64,000 bases of DNA. Origin: Methanosphaera sp. Lineage in GTDB: Archaea > Methanobacteriota > Methanobacteria > Methanobacteriales > Methanobacteriaceae. This document shows, piece after piece, positions 38,168-49,275 of this stretch. The stretch spans positions 1-64,000 of the forward strand of contig NZ_JALEKL010000011.1 of the NCBI RefSeq assembly GCF_022768985.1. Direction: 5' to 3'. The position numbers were made by a program, and so were the translations under genes. The notes beneath the pieces are model-generated. The model ran no database searches, was not told the origin of the DNA, and was given only the letters and a program-made list of their open reading frames with translations. The first letter of the stretch is position 1; each line of letters begins with the position of its first letter.

Positions 38168-39894
38168 TAAATATCACATCCAGGTTTTACATCTACTCTA
38201 TTTTCACATTCAAGATAATGATCTGAAACTCCATAGTTTTCATATTTTATTGTATAGAATCTATTAAAGTCAGGTTTTATTCTATTAATTAATTCTTCTT
38301 CTTTATCTTCAAGTCCACATACATTAGTCCATACATGTCTACTACCAACAAGTTTTGTAATTTCACCATCCTTTACAAGAATTTCACCATCTTTAATAGT
38401 ATAAAGACTATTTAGGAGTTTTTCCTCAACAATTGGTGAATTACATTTACGTGTTGCATCAAAATCATTTACATCAATATCATATACTGATATATCAGCT
38501 TTAGCACCAACACCAAGATGTCCACGATCAGTAAGACCTAAAATCTTAGCAGGTGATGCACGTGTAATTGTTGCAATTTCATTCCATGAATATTCACGGT
38601 CATACTCTGCAAGTGTTGTTCGTCTTGTAGCCCAGCTGTGAACTTCATTATCAAGCATGTCATTAAGTTTTTCATTACTCATAAGCCAGGATATAATTTT
38701 TGGATAACGTATAAATGGTCCACCATTAGGTGAATCTGTTGTAAGAACAATCTTCCATGGATCTTTAATACCATATAGGAATTCAAGACCTACAGCCCAC
38801 TGGAATGCTCCAACAGGAGATCTACTTGAATATATTGTTGGTATAAGACCTGATGCTGTTTCAACTTCAATATCCTTATTTGCCCATTTAAGACCTGTGA
38901 GTTTATATAAGTCATACTCCATAGGTGCATCTGCTGTCATTGTTGTTGTTTCATCAAATGTTACCTGTCCAATATCACCTGTAACATGATCATGTTTATT
39001 TATATAATCAATAATTTTATCAGCAGCAGATGTTACATCACGCCAGTTTGTTCCATCATATGCATGGAATTGAAGGTGTGTTGAATGCATTACCTGGTTT
39101 CTTTCAACATTTGGATTTTTCTTAATATCTTTTATACAATCAAATGTCTTAAGTGTTGTTTCATAATTTCCTGGATGTCCAAGATCGTTTGTATGAACAT
39201 GTATTGAATGTGGAAGTGCAAGATTTTCATTAGCCATACAAAGAGCACGTATAACTTCACGTCCTGTTACATTCCAGTTATCTTCAGGATCATCTATTCC
39301 ATGAACATTACGTCCCCATCCCCATGCTTCACTTCCACATGGATTTACAATCTTTACACCGTATCCTTTTGCAAGTTTAAGCCATTTTGATATGAAAAGT
39401 GTAAGATCTTCAATATTGTTTTCTTTTACAAACTTAAGCATAAACCAGTTGTTACCAAAGAGTGTTAATGTTGGAATATCAAGATTTGGAATACTGTTAA
39501 TTTCCTCATGTGCATGTTTTGCCTCAAGTGGTGGAACAGCTGCCTCTGTAACTGTTGTATATCCCATCTTTGTGTATCTGTATCCTATTGTTGGACATGT
39601 TGGTAGTGAAAATCCTGCCTCAAATCCTTGAACTTTTCCCTTAACAGGTGGTTTTATTCCACGTCTTATATCTTCTGGACGATAAATTCTTCCAACTGAT
39701 AACTTTGGACCTGCAATGTGTGAGTGTGCATCAACACCACCTGGCATAACAAGTTTTCCTGTTACATCTATTGTTTTTGCAGATGATGTGACATCCTCTA
39801 CTATAAATCCATCACGCACATGGATGTCCATCATATCTCCATTGATATTATTTGCTGGATCAAATACTATACCATTTTTTAAAGTATATTCCAT
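38167..39894 (-). CDS. fwdA: formylmethanofuran dehydrogenase subunit A
   Basis: The 575-residue amidohydrolase-type subunit condenses formate with methanofuran at a binuclear metal site. It shows the first metal motif DAHSHIAG (about 55-62), the presumed carboxylysine [10 protein letters not shown] (about 178), His residues in [11 protein letters not shown] and STHLQFHAY, and catalytic Asp in [12 protein letters not shown]. All expected metal ligands appear intact. It lies between fwdB (2-base gap) and fwdC (1-base overlap). Confidence 0.96.
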   Translation of the reverse strand: MEYTLKNGIVFDPANNINGDMMDIHVRDGFIVEDVTSSAKTIDVTGKLVMPGGVDAHSHIAGPKLSVGRIYRPEDIRRGIKPPVKGKVQGFEAGFSLPTCPTIGYRYTKMGYTTVTEAAVPPLEAKHAHEEINSIPNLDIPTLTLFGNNWFMLKFVKENNIEDLTLFISKWLKLAKGYGVKIVNPCGSEAWGWGRNVHGIDDPEDNWNVTGREVIRALCMANENLALPHSIHVHTNDLGHPGNYETTLKTFDCIKDIKKNPNVERNQVMHSTHLQFHAYDGTNWRDVTSAADKIIDYINKHDHVTGDIGQVTFDETTTMTADAPMEYDLYKLTGLKWANKDIEVETASGLIPTIYSSRSPVGAFQWAVGLEFLYGIKDPWKIVLTTDSPNGGPFIRYPKIISWLMSNEKLNDMLDNEVHSWATRRTTLAEYDREYSWNEIATITRASPAKILGLTDRGHLGVGAKADISVYDIDVNDFDATRKCNSPIVEEKLLNSLYTIKDGEILVKDGEITKLVGSRHVWTNVCGLEDKEEELINRIKPDFNRFYTIKYENYGVSDHYLECENRVDVKPGCDI

Positions 39895-39896
39895 AA

Positions 39897-41228
39897 TTAA
39901 TTACCATCCTCATCTTGTTGTAGTTTTTCATATAATTTTGTTAAAATCCATTCATCTGAATGACAATTTTCTGGCTTTTCAATTACCTTTTTCATATATA
40001 TTGGTACTGAATCCATACGATATCCTGTTCCTGCAGTTTCAACACCTACTCTTGTACTTGGAAGTACTACATCTGCAATTTCTGTATATGGTCCCCAGTG
40101 TGTATCTATCTGTACTGTTGGAATATTAGCTAGGTGTTTTATTGAATGTCCTGGGAATTGTATTACAGGATCTGCTGCAATTGCTGCAAAGAAGTCTACT
40201 TCACGACGGTTTAGAAGATCGATTGTTGTTGTCTCTCCTATCATATATCTTGGATATCCTCGTGCAAAGTCTACTCCATATGGATATCCTGTTTCTGTTG
40301 TCATTGCTATGTTAAATCCATTAACATTGAAAAATCCACGCATTGGAAGCATTGACCATTTAGAGTATGCATTAAGATCTTCTACTATTTGGATAAGTAT
40401 ATCTATGTTACGTTTCATCTCAGATTGTGTAAGTCCAAGTCCAAAGAACAGTGCTCCATTTTCTGCATTTTTCATAATTTCAGCTAGTTCATAGATTTCT
40501 TCACGTTTTATTCCGGCAATTTCTTCAGATTTGATTTCTTTTGATTGTATTGCTACACGAAGTGCATTTAGGAATGCATAATCTTCTCCCATTGCGTAGC
40601 TTATTACACGATCTGATACTTTTGCTGTGTTTGTATATTTTGGATCTATTGTTATGATTGTTCTATCATCACGTCCATTTTCTCTGAAAAATCCTTTTGG
40701 AAATGCACTGTAGCGTGACAGGTGTCTTGGATGATCATCCATTGGATTTGTTCCAAAGTATATTATTACATCTGAACGATTTTTTACCTCACCTAGTGTC
40801 ATTACAGGATGTCCAATGTTTTGAAATGCCTGTATTGATGCTCCATGACATATTGTTGACTGGTTATCCATTACTGCTCCTGTTTTTTGTGCAACTTTTA
40901 TTCCACATTTTATTGCTTCAACTGATGTTTCACCCCATCCATAAAATAGTGGTCTTACACTTTCCTTTAGTAGTGATGCTGCCTTATTTAGTGCTTCATC
41001 CCAGCTTACTTCCTTGAGTATTCCTTCCTCATTTCGTATCATTGGATTTAGTAGTCTTTGATCTTCATCATTTATTATTTTACTTGCACCTAAACGACAT
41101 GCATGTCTTACTGCTACAATTTTTTTATCTTTTAGAAGATATGTTATATCATCACAGTTATTTCCACAGTATGAACATGAACAGTTTCTTATTTCTTCAT
41201 CATAATCTTCTACTGGTTTTTGTATCAT
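39897..41228 (-). CDS. fwdB: formylmethanofuran dehydrogenase subunit B
   Basis: The 443-residue catalytic subunit carries the tungsto- or molybdopterin and a [4Fe-4S] cluster and reduces CO2 to formate. The N-terminal cluster motif is CSYCGNNC with a further Cys at about 44. The metal ligand is cysteine (C127 in STICHGAS), not selenocysteine: there is no in-frame TGA. Pterin-binding stretches [14 protein letters not shown] and [16 protein letters not shown] are present. Intact in length. Confidence 0.95.
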   Translation of the reverse strand: MIQKPVEDYDEEIRNCSCSYCGNNCDDITYLLKDKKIVAVRHACRLGASKIINDEDQRLLNPMIRNEEGILKEVSWDEALNKAASLLKESVRPLFYGWGETSVEAIKCGIKVAQKTGAVMDNQSTICHGASIQAFQNIGHPVMTLGEVKNRSDVIIYFGTNPMDDHPRHLSRYSAFPKGFFRENGRDDRTIITIDPKYTNTAKVSDRVISYAMGEDYAFLNALRVAIQSKEIKSEEIAGIKREEIYELAEIMKNAENGALFFGLGLTQSEMKRNIDILIQIVEDLNAYSKWSMLPMRGFFNVNGFNIAMTTETGYPYGVDFARGYPRYMIGETTTIDLLNRREVDFFAAIAADPVIQFPGHSIKHLANIPTVQIDTHWGPYTEIADVVLPSTRVGVETAGTGYRMDSVPIYMKKVIEKPENCHSDEWILTKLYEKLQQDEDGN

Positions 41229-41234
41229 ACGCTT

Positions 41235-41687
41235 TTATTCCCCTTTTTTTATAAATACTGGCTTTTGTCCTAGTGATTTTTCACACTTTCCATATTTATT
41301 ATATGTTTGACTTATTAAATCTGCAACTAGAAGTACTTCTTTGTCTGTTTTTGTTATTTTTGCATCAATTCCCTTATATGTTGGTATACTACAGCAGTGT
41401 GTTTGTGGACTTATTATTATGTTTGCCCATGGTCCTTTTGGTATGAATATCATTCCCTCATGTGGTGCATCGTGTGATTTATCAACAAATACAACTACTT
41501 CTCCCCACTGTGTTTTTATTTCTATTTTATCTCGTGGTTTTAATGATAACTTTTCCATGTCACGTAGGTCCATAAATGCTACAGCTGTTGATTGTCTGTA
41601 TTCATCTTTTAGTGTTGAACCCTTTTTTTCATAAAATGCTTGAATTATACTTGTTCCTGTATTTATTTTAACATCTAATGATTGCAT
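41235..41687 (-). CDS. fwdD: formylmethanofuran dehydrogenase subunit D
   Basis: The 150-residue molybdopterin-dinucleotide-binding domain corresponds to the C-terminal domain of larger formate dehydrogenase-like enzymes. AVAFMDLRDMEKLSLKPRDKIEIKT and GMIFIPKGPWANIIISPQTH are typical. It lies 3 bases after fwdG and 6 bases before fwdB. Confidence 0.93.
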   Translation of the reverse strand: MQSLDVKINTGTSIIQAFYEKKGSTLKDEYRQSTAVAFMDLRDMEKLSLKPRDKIEIKTQWGEVVVFVDKSHDAPHEGMIFIPKGPWANIIISPQTHCCSIPTYKGIDAKITKTDKEVLLVADLISQTYNKYGKCEKSLGQKPVFIKKGE

Positions 41688-41690
41688 TAT

Positions 41691-41924
41691 CTATTCACTT
41701 CCATGATATATTGCTTTTGTTGGACAGGTTTTATTACATATCATACATTCTTGACATTTTTCAGGATGGAAGAGTTTTATTACTCCATTTTCAACAAGCA
41801 TTATTACATCTGTTGTATCAGGTCCATTTCCACCTGTTATTTCAGGACAGATCTGCTCATTTACAGGACATACTATTACGCATGCTCCACATCCTAGACA
41901 GTGATCTTGATTGATTTTTAACAT
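41691..41924 (-). CDS. fwdG: formylmethanofuran dehydrogenase ferredoxin subunit G
   Basis: The 77-residue 2[4Fe-4S] ferredoxin subunit has CLGCGACVIVCP and CQECMICNKTCP. It feeds low-potential electrons to FwdB. It is first in the fwdGDBAC operon; AGGAGTAT lies upstream of ATG 41924. fwdE, fwdF and fwdH are not next to it. Confidence 0.9.
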   Translation of the reverse strand: MLKINQDHCLGCGACVIVCPVNEQICPEITGGNGPDTTDVIMLVENGVIKLFHPEKCQECMICNKTCPTKAIYHGSE

Positions 41925-42458
41925 TTAAAATTATACTCCTAAAAAATAATTTTCTTCTTTTTTTTATAATTTCTTACTTTTAGATATGAAAAATTCTAAT
42001 TATCACATTTTTTTTAGATTGGATGATTTTATTTTATAGAAAAAAATATTGAAGATTTGATAAAAGAAAAAATAAAAAAATAATTTCAAACTTTCTTTGC
42101 ATCTCTAAAGTAAGGATACTTAGAATTCATATTAAAAAAATAATAAATCTTTTCATATTATATTAAACATTTTTCATTTTATTACAATAGAAAAGAGATT
42201 GATATAAAACATTGTATGTTTTTAGTAATTCCCATTATAATTTTATATAATCATTACTATGTTTTTTTTAATTAATAAAATTTACAATAAAGCTAACTTA
42301 AAATTAATATTTTTTGATTGAATTTAGAAGTTTAATAGATTTTAATATTAATTCATTAAATTATCATGTTTTATAATCTATCTAATATAATAATGATAAA
42401 TTATAGAATTATAAACATTACTTATAAAAAAAAGAACTTAATTAGGTTGGTAAATTTT
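41925..42458. other. divergent intergenic region between fwd operon and purP
   Basis: Five hundred AT-rich bases must hold promoters for the minus-strand fwd operon and plus-strand purP. TATA-like strings are frequent and no single one stands out. I see no RNA gene and no strong palindrome. Confidence 0.5.
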
Positions 42459-43550
42459 ATGGGAAAAGTTAAAAAATCAGATATAATGGAAATTCTTGAT
42501 AGTTATGATAAAAGTGATATAACAATTGCAACACTTGGAAGTCACACAGCACTTCACATTCTTCGTGGAGCAAAACAGGAAGGATTTAAAACAGCAGTTG
42601 TTTGTGAAAAAGGAAAAGAAGTACCATATGAAAGATTTGGTGTAGCTGATGAATTTATCTTTGTAGATGAATATAAAGATATTGTAAAAGAAGAAGTACA
42701 AGAAAAACTCAGAAGTCTTAATGCTATTGTTGTACCTCATGGATCATTTGTTGCATATGCAGGACTTAGTAATGTTGAAGATAAATTTAATGTTCCAATG
42801 TTTGGAAACCGTGACATTCTAAGATGGGAAGCAGAAAGAGACAAAGAAAGAGAAATGATTACAAAAGCAGAAATCAGAATGCCTAATAAGTATGATAAAC
42901 CAGAAGACATTGATAAAGCTGTAATGGTAAAATTCCCTGGTGCACGTGGTGGACAAGGATACTTTATATGTTCAAGCTTTGATGAATTTAATGAAAAAAT
43001 TGATGAAATGAAAGCAAGAGACTGGATTACAGATGATGATGTAAAAGATGCACATATTGAAGAATATGTATGTGGTACTAACTTCTGTATACACTACTTC
43101 TACTCAGCATTAAATGATGAAGTTGAAGTTCTTGGTATGGACAGCAGATATGAAACAAACATTGATGGTATTGTAAGAATTCCTGCTCAAGATCAAATTG
43201 AAGCAAACTTAAGTCCATCATACGTTGTAAGTGGAAACCATCCTGTTGTTATTCGTGAATCACTCCTTCCAAAAGTATTTGAAAATGGAGATAAATTAGT
43301 TGAAAGTGCAAAAGAACTTGTTGCTCCTGGAATGAATGGTCCTTTCTGTCTACAATGTCTTGTAAATGATGACCGTGAAATTGTTATCTTTGAAATGAGT
43401 GCAAGAATTGATGGTGGTACAAACAGTTTCATGAATGGATCAGCATACTCCTACATCCAGTTTGGTGAAGAAATGAGTATGGGTCGTAGAATTTCAAGAG
43501 AAATTAAAAATGCAATTGCTCAAGATAAACTTGATGTAATCATAACATAA
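42459..43550 (+). CDS. purP: FAICAR synthetase PurP (formate-dependent)
   Basis: The 363-residue ATP-grasp enzyme makes FAICAR from AICAR, formate and ATP in archaeal purine synthesis. It shows ATLGSHTALHILRGAKQEGF at the N-terminus, KFPGARGGQGYF (ATP-grasp) and VIFEMSARIDGGTNSFMNGS near the C-terminus. I place the start at ATG 42459, preceded by AGGTTGGT and giving the usual MGKVKKSDI; the open frame extends 31 codons upstream without family similarity. Confidence 0.95.
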   Translation: MGKVKKSDIMEILDSYDKSDITIATLGSHTALHILRGAKQEGFKTAVVCEKGKEVPYERFGVADEFIFVDEYKDIVKEEVQEKLRSLNAIVVPHGSFVAYAGLSNVEDKFNVPMFGNRDILRWEAERDKEREMITKAEIRMPNKYDKPEDIDKAVMVKFPGARGGQGYFICSSFDEFNEKIDEMKARDWITDDDVKDAHIEEYVCGTNFCIHYFYSALNDEVEVLGMDSRYETNIDGIVRIPAQDQIEANLSPSYVVSGNHPVVIRESLLPKVFENGDKLVESAKELVAPGMNGPFCLQCLVNDDREIVIFEMSARIDGGTNSFMNGSAYSYIQFGEEMSMGRRISREIKNAIAQDKLDVIIT

Positions 43551-43582
43551 GAATAATTAAATTACACAGATTATATTTTTAA

Positions 43583-43618
43583 CCCCCTCTTATATCTTTT
43601 TATTTTTTTTTATAACAT
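43583..43618 (+). terminator. CCCCCTC patch plus T-tracts after purP
   Basis: AACCCCCTCTTATATC followed by TTTTTATTTTTTTTTA lies about 32 bases after the stop. It fits the recurrent pattern. Confidence 0.45.
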
Positions 43619-43706
43619 TTTTTAATAATAATTACATAACATATATTTTAGTAATAGAATCTAATTTTAAAATTTTAATATAAAAAGGGTTATGATGTAG
43701 GTTATT

Positions 43707-44588
43707 ATGAAAGACATGAAATTAAGTATGTATATTAAAGATGTTTTATTTGATTATAAGTTCTTTGAAACTTTAGATGCAATTAATAAAACTCATTCTC
43801 AGCGTGCTGCTGCAAAGTCTCTTGGAATTTCTCATTCTGTTCTTAATAGACGTATTATTAATGCTGAGGCAAAACTTAATGAGAGTCTTGTTTGTGTATC
43901 ACGTGGTGGATCATATCTTAGTGATTTTGCATTTAATGTTCTTGATGAATATGAAACTTATAGTCTTAGGCTTAATGATTTTGATGGTGATATTACAGTT
44001 GCAGGAGGTCCTATTAGTTGTGAATTTCTAAAGGCTCTTGCTATTGGTTATAATCTTGATAATATTCGTGTTATTGAAACTGATATTGACACAGCATATG
44101 ATCTTGCAAATCGTGGTATGGTTGATATTTTAGGTTTTGATGATCCTGTTCAAGCATATATTTATGATATTGAACCTGTTGCTCTTGGTCGTGATTTTCT
44201 TAGTCTTGTTGCACATGAGAATGAAAGTTTTACATCAATTTATGATCTTGATGGTTTGTCTTTTATTGAAGTTGAAAATTCTGCTCAACGTCTTGTATGG
44301 AATAGTCTTGTTGATTATGATGTTAATTTTGATATTGTAGGAAGTGTCCATTCATTTCATGAGGCTTTAAAGATTACTGAAGGTGATGAAAACATCTATA
44401 CTTTTATAAATAATAGTATGTCCTATAGATCACAGCCTACATTTGATATATTAAAACAACATACCAGTCATATTATTAGTGCTTTGAATGTTAAAAATGA
44501 TAGTTTAGTTGAAAGTTTTCTTAATTTTGCATCACATAATGCACAAAATACAACTGTTGATTTTGGTTTCAAACACTTACTTGAATAA
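43707..44588 (+). CDS. LysR/ModE-type transcriptional regulator
   Basis: The 293-residue protein has an N-terminal helix-turn-helix (about 15-75; SQRAAAKSLGISHSVLNRRI) and a substrate-binding-like C-terminal domain (about 90-285) as in LysR regulators (ITVAGGPISCEFLKALAIGYNL). The ligand is unknown. In methanogens such ModE/LysR-like proteins often sense metals or oxyanions; its closeness to the fwd operon makes molybdate or tungstate a guess only. Codons are strongly T-ending. Confidence 0.82.
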   Translation: MKDMKLSMYIKDVLFDYKFFETLDAINKTHSQRAAAKSLGISHSVLNRRIINAEAKLNESLVCVSRGGSYLSDFAFNVLDEYETYSLRLNDFDGDITVAGGPISCEFLKALAIGYNLDNIRVIETDIDTAYDLANRGMVDILGFDDPVQAYIYDIEPVALGRDFLSLVAHENESFTSIYDLDGLSFIEVENSAQRLVWNSLVDYDVNFDIVGSVHSFHEALKITEGDENIYTFINNSMSYRSQPTFDILKQHTSHIISALNVKNDSLVESFLNFASHNAQNTTVDFGFKHLLE

Positions 44589-44633
44589 TCTAATAAAAAA
44601 ATAAAAAAAAGTTAAAGTTGGGGTTTAAAATAT

Positions 44634-46223
44634 TTATTCTTCAAATCTGAATCTTTTAATAACAAAGTCCTTATCAAGTGAAAGAACAAATGATGCAGCT
44701 CTAGGTCCTTGTTTTTTACCAATAATGGTTTTATAAATAGCCTGGAATGCTTTTTGTGGTTTCATTTCAAGAGCTTCAAGAACTTCATACATTCTATCGT
44801 GGAATGCTACATCATTATCAAATGTTTCATTTTCAAGAACATCTGCAAGTTGTGAGAGGAACTCTTTCTGATCATCTGCAAGTTCAAGACGTGGCATTTT
44901 CTTCATAACTTGGAATTTAACAAATTTAGGTGCGTATGTATCAAGCCAGTTTTTGATATATCCAAGTCTTGCAATGAAATCTGTGCGATCTGTATCATTT
45001 AATTCATCAAATTCAACATCAGCAAGTCTTGATTGTAGTTGATTGTTCTTTTTAAGAATTTCATAAACTTTTGCTTCATCACCATTTGCAATTTGATATG
45101 CAACAGATAAGAATCTGTATGATGCCTGGAATGGCATTTCTTCAGCCATTTCTCCAAGTTGTGAAACTTCATAGATTTTTGAAAGTTTTTCTTTTTCTTT
45201 TTCATTACTTGCTTCTTCTTCACCATAGGTGATTCTTTCCATTCTATCATATTGATCCATTAAGTCAAGGAATCCCATTTTTGGTGTGAAATCTTTTGGT
45301 TTTAATGGTTTGTTTCTGAAGATGTAGTAGTTTAATGTTTCAGGTTTTGCAATTTTAAGCCATGCATCAGGTGAGAAGAATACTCCTTTTGATTTACTCA
45401 TTGCATCACCATCAAGTGTGATCCATTCATATGGTACTGGGAATGGTGCAGGATAATCAAATATTTCTTCTGATATAATTTTACTTACATCGTATGATCC
45501 ACCACTTGCTGCGTGATCTTTTCCAAATGGTTCACATACAATATTTAGGATTTTCCATCTTGCAGCCCATTCAACTCTCCATGTGAGTTTTCCTTCAGCT
45601 TTTGTATAATCTACTTCTCCTTCATGTCCACATTGACATCTGTATTTTACATTTACTCCATCATAATCATATGCTTCTGTTGTATTTAAACGACCACACT
45701 CAGAACATATTGCATTATATGGAAGCCAATCTTCTTTAAGAGGATGTTCTCTGTATTGATTAAATATTTCACGGATACGATCAGCATTTTCAAGTGCAAT
45801 TTTTGTAGCTTCTATATATGCTCCACTTTTATACATTTGAGCTCCACTTTTAATTTCAAGTTCTTCAATATCAAACTGATCAAGTGTTGATGTGAAAGGT
45901 TTTTGGAAGTGTTCTACAAAGTTGTCACAACATCCTTCTGGACATGGAATTTCATAGTATGGCTGTCCTAGATATTTTTCATATGATTCAGGTAATGGAT
46001 ATGGTACTTTACGTAGAGGATCATAATCATCAGCAATCCATAATGTCTTAGAGTTTGCTCCAAGTTTTCTTAACTCCTTACTTATAGCATTTGCTATAAA
46101 TACATCACAACTGTTTCCTATGTGTATTGATCCTGAAATAGATGTTCCACTACCTACTATATATTCATCTTTACCTTGTTTATATAACTCCTCAGCTATT
46201 CTTTCTGTCCAATGTTTAGTCAT
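44634..46223 (-). CDS. lysS: lysyl-tRNA synthetase, class I
   Basis: The 529-residue class I (archaeal-type) LysRS charges tRNA-Lys. It has the HIGH-like HIGNSCDVF (about 36), zinc-type Cys pairs around 173-200 (CSECG and CQCG), and AMSKSKG (KMSKS, about 288). The C-terminal helical anticodon-binding domain is complete. It is convergent with the LysR-like gene. Confidence 0.96.
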   Translation of the reverse strand: MTKHWTERIAEELYKQGKDEYIVGSGTSISGSIHIGNSCDVFIANAISKELRKLGANSKTLWIADDYDPLRKVPYPLPESYEKYLGQPYYEIPCPEGCCDNFVEHFQKPFTSTLDQFDIEELEIKSGAQMYKSGAYIEATKIALENADRIREIFNQYREHPLKEDWLPYNAICSECGRLNTTEAYDYDGVNVKYRCQCGHEGEVDYTKAEGKLTWRVEWAARWKILNIVCEPFGKDHAASGGSYDVSKIISEEIFDYPAPFPVPYEWITLDGDAMSKSKGVFFSPDAWLKIAKPETLNYYIFRNKPLKPKDFTPKMGFLDLMDQYDRMERITYGEEEASNEKEKEKLSKIYEVSQLGEMAEEMPFQASYRFLSVAYQIANGDEAKVYEILKKNNQLQSRLADVEFDELNDTDRTDFIARLGYIKNWLDTYAPKFVKFQVMKKMPRLELADDQKEFLSQLADVLENETFDNDVAFHDRMYEVLEALEMKPQKAFQAIYKTIIGKKQGPRAASFVLSLDKDFVIKRFRFEE

Positions 46224-46524
46224 TTATATCACAAAAATATATTAGTTTTAATTTAGTAAATTTCCTATAAAAATTTATTATTTCATATTAATTTTTTTTA
46301 TTTTATCCCATGTTAAAGAGATCATAAATTAAAAAAAAATTCATTATAATAAAAAAAAGTTAGTTTTTTATATATTTTAATATTTATAATATGTAATATA
46401 ATTACTTTTATGAAAAAAATAATTTTCTAAATACAAATATTATTTAATAATAATAAAATTAACATATTAATATAATATAACTAAAATGAATATATTTTAA
46501 TAGAAATATGAGGGTGATATTAAC
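46224..46524. other. divergent intergenic region between lysS and the TrkA-type gene
   Basis: Three hundred AT-rich bases should contain promoters for both divergent genes. No coding sequence or clear palindrome is seen. Confidence 0.5.
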
Positions 46525-47181
46525 ATGTATGTAATCATTGTAGGAGCAGGAAGAGTAGGATTAAACCTTGCAAATTCACTAATAAAACAGGGAATAACAG
46601 TTACTCTTATTGAAAATGATGAAAATAAATCAGAAGAAGTTGCAAATGAAGTAAATGCAATGGTAATTCATGGAGATGCAACATCAATACAAATACTTGA
46701 AGATGCAGATATTAGTGAAGCAGACGTATTTGTAGCAGCAACAGGACATGATACAGTAAATCTTCTAACATCAGTACTTAGCCAGAAATATACAAATATT
46801 CAAAAAAGAATTGCAAGAGTAAATGACCTTGAACATGTAGAAGCATTTAACAGGGCAGGAATTCAAATTACAGTAAGTCCAGAATCAACAGTTGCAACAT
46901 ATCTTGAACGTATCATAACCAGACCAAAAATTGCAGATCTCATAGTTCTTGGACGTGGAACAACAGAACTTCTTGATCTTAAAATTGAAAATAAGGATTT
47001 GTTTGGAGAATATGTTCTTGACCACAGCCCTACTGAAAACTTCATAGTATGTGCTGTATATGATGAAGATAATGAATTAATAATACCTCAAAAAGATACA
47101 AAATTCAGTGAAAATCAGAAAATATCAGTACTTACAAAGTCAGACTATGTAGATGAAGTAACAAAATTCTTTGCATCATAA
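46525..47181 (+). CDS. trkA: TrkA-type potassium transport regulator
   Basis: The 218-residue protein has an N-terminal RCK domain with NAD(H)-binding GAGRVGLNLANSLIKQG (about residues 6-22) and acidic ENDENK at strand two, and a C-terminal RCK_C domain (about 135-218). It is the cytoplasmic gating subunit of a Trk/Ktr potassium transporter. The membrane subunit is not adjacent. GAGGGTGA precedes ATG 46525. Confidence 0.9.
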   Translation: MYVIIVGAGRVGLNLANSLIKQGITVTLIENDENKSEEVANEVNAMVIHGDATSIQILEDADISEADVFVAATGHDTVNLLTSVLSQKYTNIQKRIARVNDLEHVEAFNRAGIQITVSPESTVATYLERIITRPKIADLIVLGRGTTELLDLKIENKDLFGEYVLDHSPTENFIVCAVYDEDNELIIPQKDTKFSENQKISVLTKSDYVDEVTKFFAS

Positions 47182-47564
47182 AATTAATACTATAAAAAAA
47201 ATAATACACCCCAAAAAAAGGATCATAACCACCTAATTTACTTTTTTTTAATTTTTTTTATTATATTTAAAGTTAATAATTTCCTTAAAATAATAAATTT
47301 TAGTAGTAATAATAAATTTAAGATAAGTTTTTAAAAATAAGTTTTTGAAAAAATTAGCTTCTTTCTTGAAAAAAAATAATATTGTGTGTCATATTACACA
47401 CATTCCTAATATTTGAATTTTAGATTCAGATAGTAAATATGACTTATAATTATTTTTTTTGTGTTTGTGTATTGTGATATTTAATTAATAATTTTTTTAT
47501 AATGCTTATAAAAAAAAGATTTACAAATAGGAGTAGAAAATTACTCCTAAGTTACCTTCCAAAT
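47182..47564. other. convergent intergenic region with palindrome
   Basis: This 383-base stretch between two convergent genes includes C-rich/T-tract terminator elements after the TrkA-type gene (47207-47260) and an isolated perfect palindrome at 47383-47402. No coding sequence is evident. Confidence 0.55.
47383..47402. repeat. inverted repeat TGTGTGT-N6-ACACACA
   Basis: Perfect seven-base arms surround CATATT. It lies between convergent genes, so it is not an obvious promoter operator; it could be a hairpin in either 3' untranslated region. Confidence 0.6.
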
Positions 47565-48869
47565 CTAGTTATCGAAAGCGTCTTTGTCAGCTTTATCTAA
47601 CCATTGATTTACGATTTTAATTGCACAGTAGTTACCACACATTGTACAGGTATCATCTGCTTCAGGTGGTCTTTTATCTCTGATAGCTCTTGCATCTTCT
47701 GGCCAGAGTGCGTGTTTGTATTGTTCTTCCCAGTTAAGTTCTTTTCTTGCATCTGCCATGAGAATGTCTTCTTCTCCGAATCTTTCGAGATCAATTGCAA
47801 GGTCTCCTGCGTGAGCTCCGATTCTTGTAGCAATTACTCCTTCTCTTACATCTTCAGGACCTGGTAATGCAAGGTGTTCTGCTGGTGTTACGTAACATAT
47901 GAAGTTTGCTCCGTATCTTGCACATTGTGCTGCTCCGATAGCAGATACTATGTGGTCGTATGCTGGTGCAATATCTGTTACAATAGGACCGAGCATGTAG
48001 AATGGTGCGTTTCTACACATTTTCTTTTGTATGTTGATGTTTGTTTCAATTTCATTAATTGGGATGTGTCCTGGACCTTCTACGATGGTTTGAACTCCTC
48101 TTTCTCTTGCTCTGTCTACTAATTCACCAAGTACAATTAGTTCTTGTATTTGAGCTCTGTCTGTGGAGTCTGTAAGTGCTCCTGCTCTCATAGCATTTGC
48201 CATACTTAAACATACATCGTATTCTTCTACAATATCTAAAACTTGGTCGTAGTTTTCATATAATGGGTTTTCACAGTCGTTGTGTACCATCCATGAGGAT
48301 ATGAATGATCCTCCTCTACTTACAAGTCCACCTTTACGTCCTTGTCTTTTGAGTCTTTTTAATGTTTCACGGTTTACAGAACAGTGGATAGCCATAAAGT
48401 CGATACCATCTTTTGCTTGTTTTTCGATGTTTTTAAGCATATCATCTGGGTCCATTGTGATAGCTGATCCATCTTTTTCAATTGCTTCTACAGCTGTTTG
48501 GTAGATAGGTACGCTTCCTACAGGTTTGTCTGTGTTTTTAAGTACTGTTCTTCTTATGTTGTCAAGATCTCCACCGATACTTAATTCCATAAGTGTATCT
48601 GCACCTGCTTCTTCTGCAATTTTTGCTTTTTCAAGTTCCATGTCAAGGTCGTTAATATCAGTTGATGTTCCGATTGTTGCGTTAACTTTTGTTCTTAAGT
48701 TTTCACCTATACCAACTGCTACAGTTTCTCTCTGATTGTTATCAGGTATTGCAATGTATCCTTTTGCAACCATTTTTCTGATGTATTCAGGATCTAATTT
48801 TTCATCTGCAGCTACAGCTTTCATAGCATCTGTAATGTTTCCTTTCATAGCTTCTAACATTTGTGTCAT
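47565..48869 (-). CDS. thiC: phosphomethylpyrimidine synthase ThiC, copy 2
   Basis: The 434-residue paralogue of the enzyme at 26304 has [31 protein letters not shown] and the C-terminal cluster CTMCGNYC. Its codon use includes more C/G-ending codons than neighbours, consistent with higher expression. A leader of about 155 bases is predicted from a TATA box at 49052-49059. Why two full ThiC genes exist is unclear; one may be regulated differently or have another substrate. Confidence 0.95.
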   Translation of the reverse strand: MTQMLEAMKGNITDAMKAVAADEKLDPEYIRKMVAKGYIAIPDNNQRETVAVGIGENLRTKVNATIGTSTDINDLDMELEKAKIAEEAGADTLMELSIGGDLDNIRRTVLKNTDKPVGSVPIYQTAVEAIEKDGSAITMDPDDMLKNIEKQAKDGIDFMAIHCSVNRETLKRLKRQGRKGGLVSRGGSFISSWMVHNDCENPLYENYDQVLDIVEEYDVCLSMANAMRAGALTDSTDRAQIQELIVLGELVDRARERGVQTIVEGPGHIPINEIETNINIQKKMCRNAPFYMLGPIVTDIAPAYDHIVSAIGAAQCARYGANFICYVTPAEHLALPGPEDVREGVIATRIGAHAGDLAIDLERFGEEDILMADARKELNWEEQYKHALWPEDARAIRDKRPPEADDTCTMCGNYCAIKIVNQWLDKADKDAFDN

Positions 48870-49275
48870 ATCTATAAACTCCTATGTTTTATTTCATGTC
48901 TAAGATAGTTTATTTTAACTTCCAAATATCTGGGATAAAAAAGAAAGTTACACATCTAATGTTAATAATCCATTTTTTTGATAATTTTTAATTTTAACAC
49001 TTGATTTTTTGCCTATCTTTTAAGACTTACTAATAGATGTTTACAAAATAGTATTTAAAGAGTTTGATTTTTTTGCCCAAATTTTTTAAAATTTAGTTGA
49101 AAAACTGGGAATTTATAGATTTTATGTAAAAAATATTAACAGTTTCAAACTTTTTTCAAGTAATTTGTAAAAAAGTAAAAATCACCAAAATATTACAATT
49201 AAATTTATTAAAAATAATATTCAAAAAAGATAAAAAAAAATAAGAATTAGGGGTGATGATGATTAAAATTTATTT
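48870..49275 (-). promoter_or_regulatory. long leader and promoter of thiC copy 2
   Basis: On the minus strand, TTTAAATA (49052-49059) is a good TATA candidate, leaving about 155 bases of leader before the AGGAGTTT ribosome site. I looked for TPP-riboswitch core elements (CTGAGA and its partner) and did not find them. The remaining 200 bases toward the kinase gene hold no coding sequence. Confidence 0.45.

Noticed and set aside
39897-41228. Possible selenocysteine in FwdB
   Set aside because: The metal-ligand position is a normal TGT/TGC cysteine codon (C127) and no in-frame TGA occurs.
42366-42458. N-terminal extension of PurP from ATG 42366
   Set aside because: The 31 extra residues have no family similarity, and a ribosome site precedes the internal ATG at 42459.
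43707-44588. Naming the LysR-like protein ModE or a tungstate regulator
   Set aside because: Closeness to fwd genes is the only hint; no ligand motif such as a molbindin domain is seen.
48870-49275. TPP riboswitch before thiC copy 2
   Set aside because: The CTGAGA and partner core elements were not found in the leader; a regulated leader of another kind remains possible.
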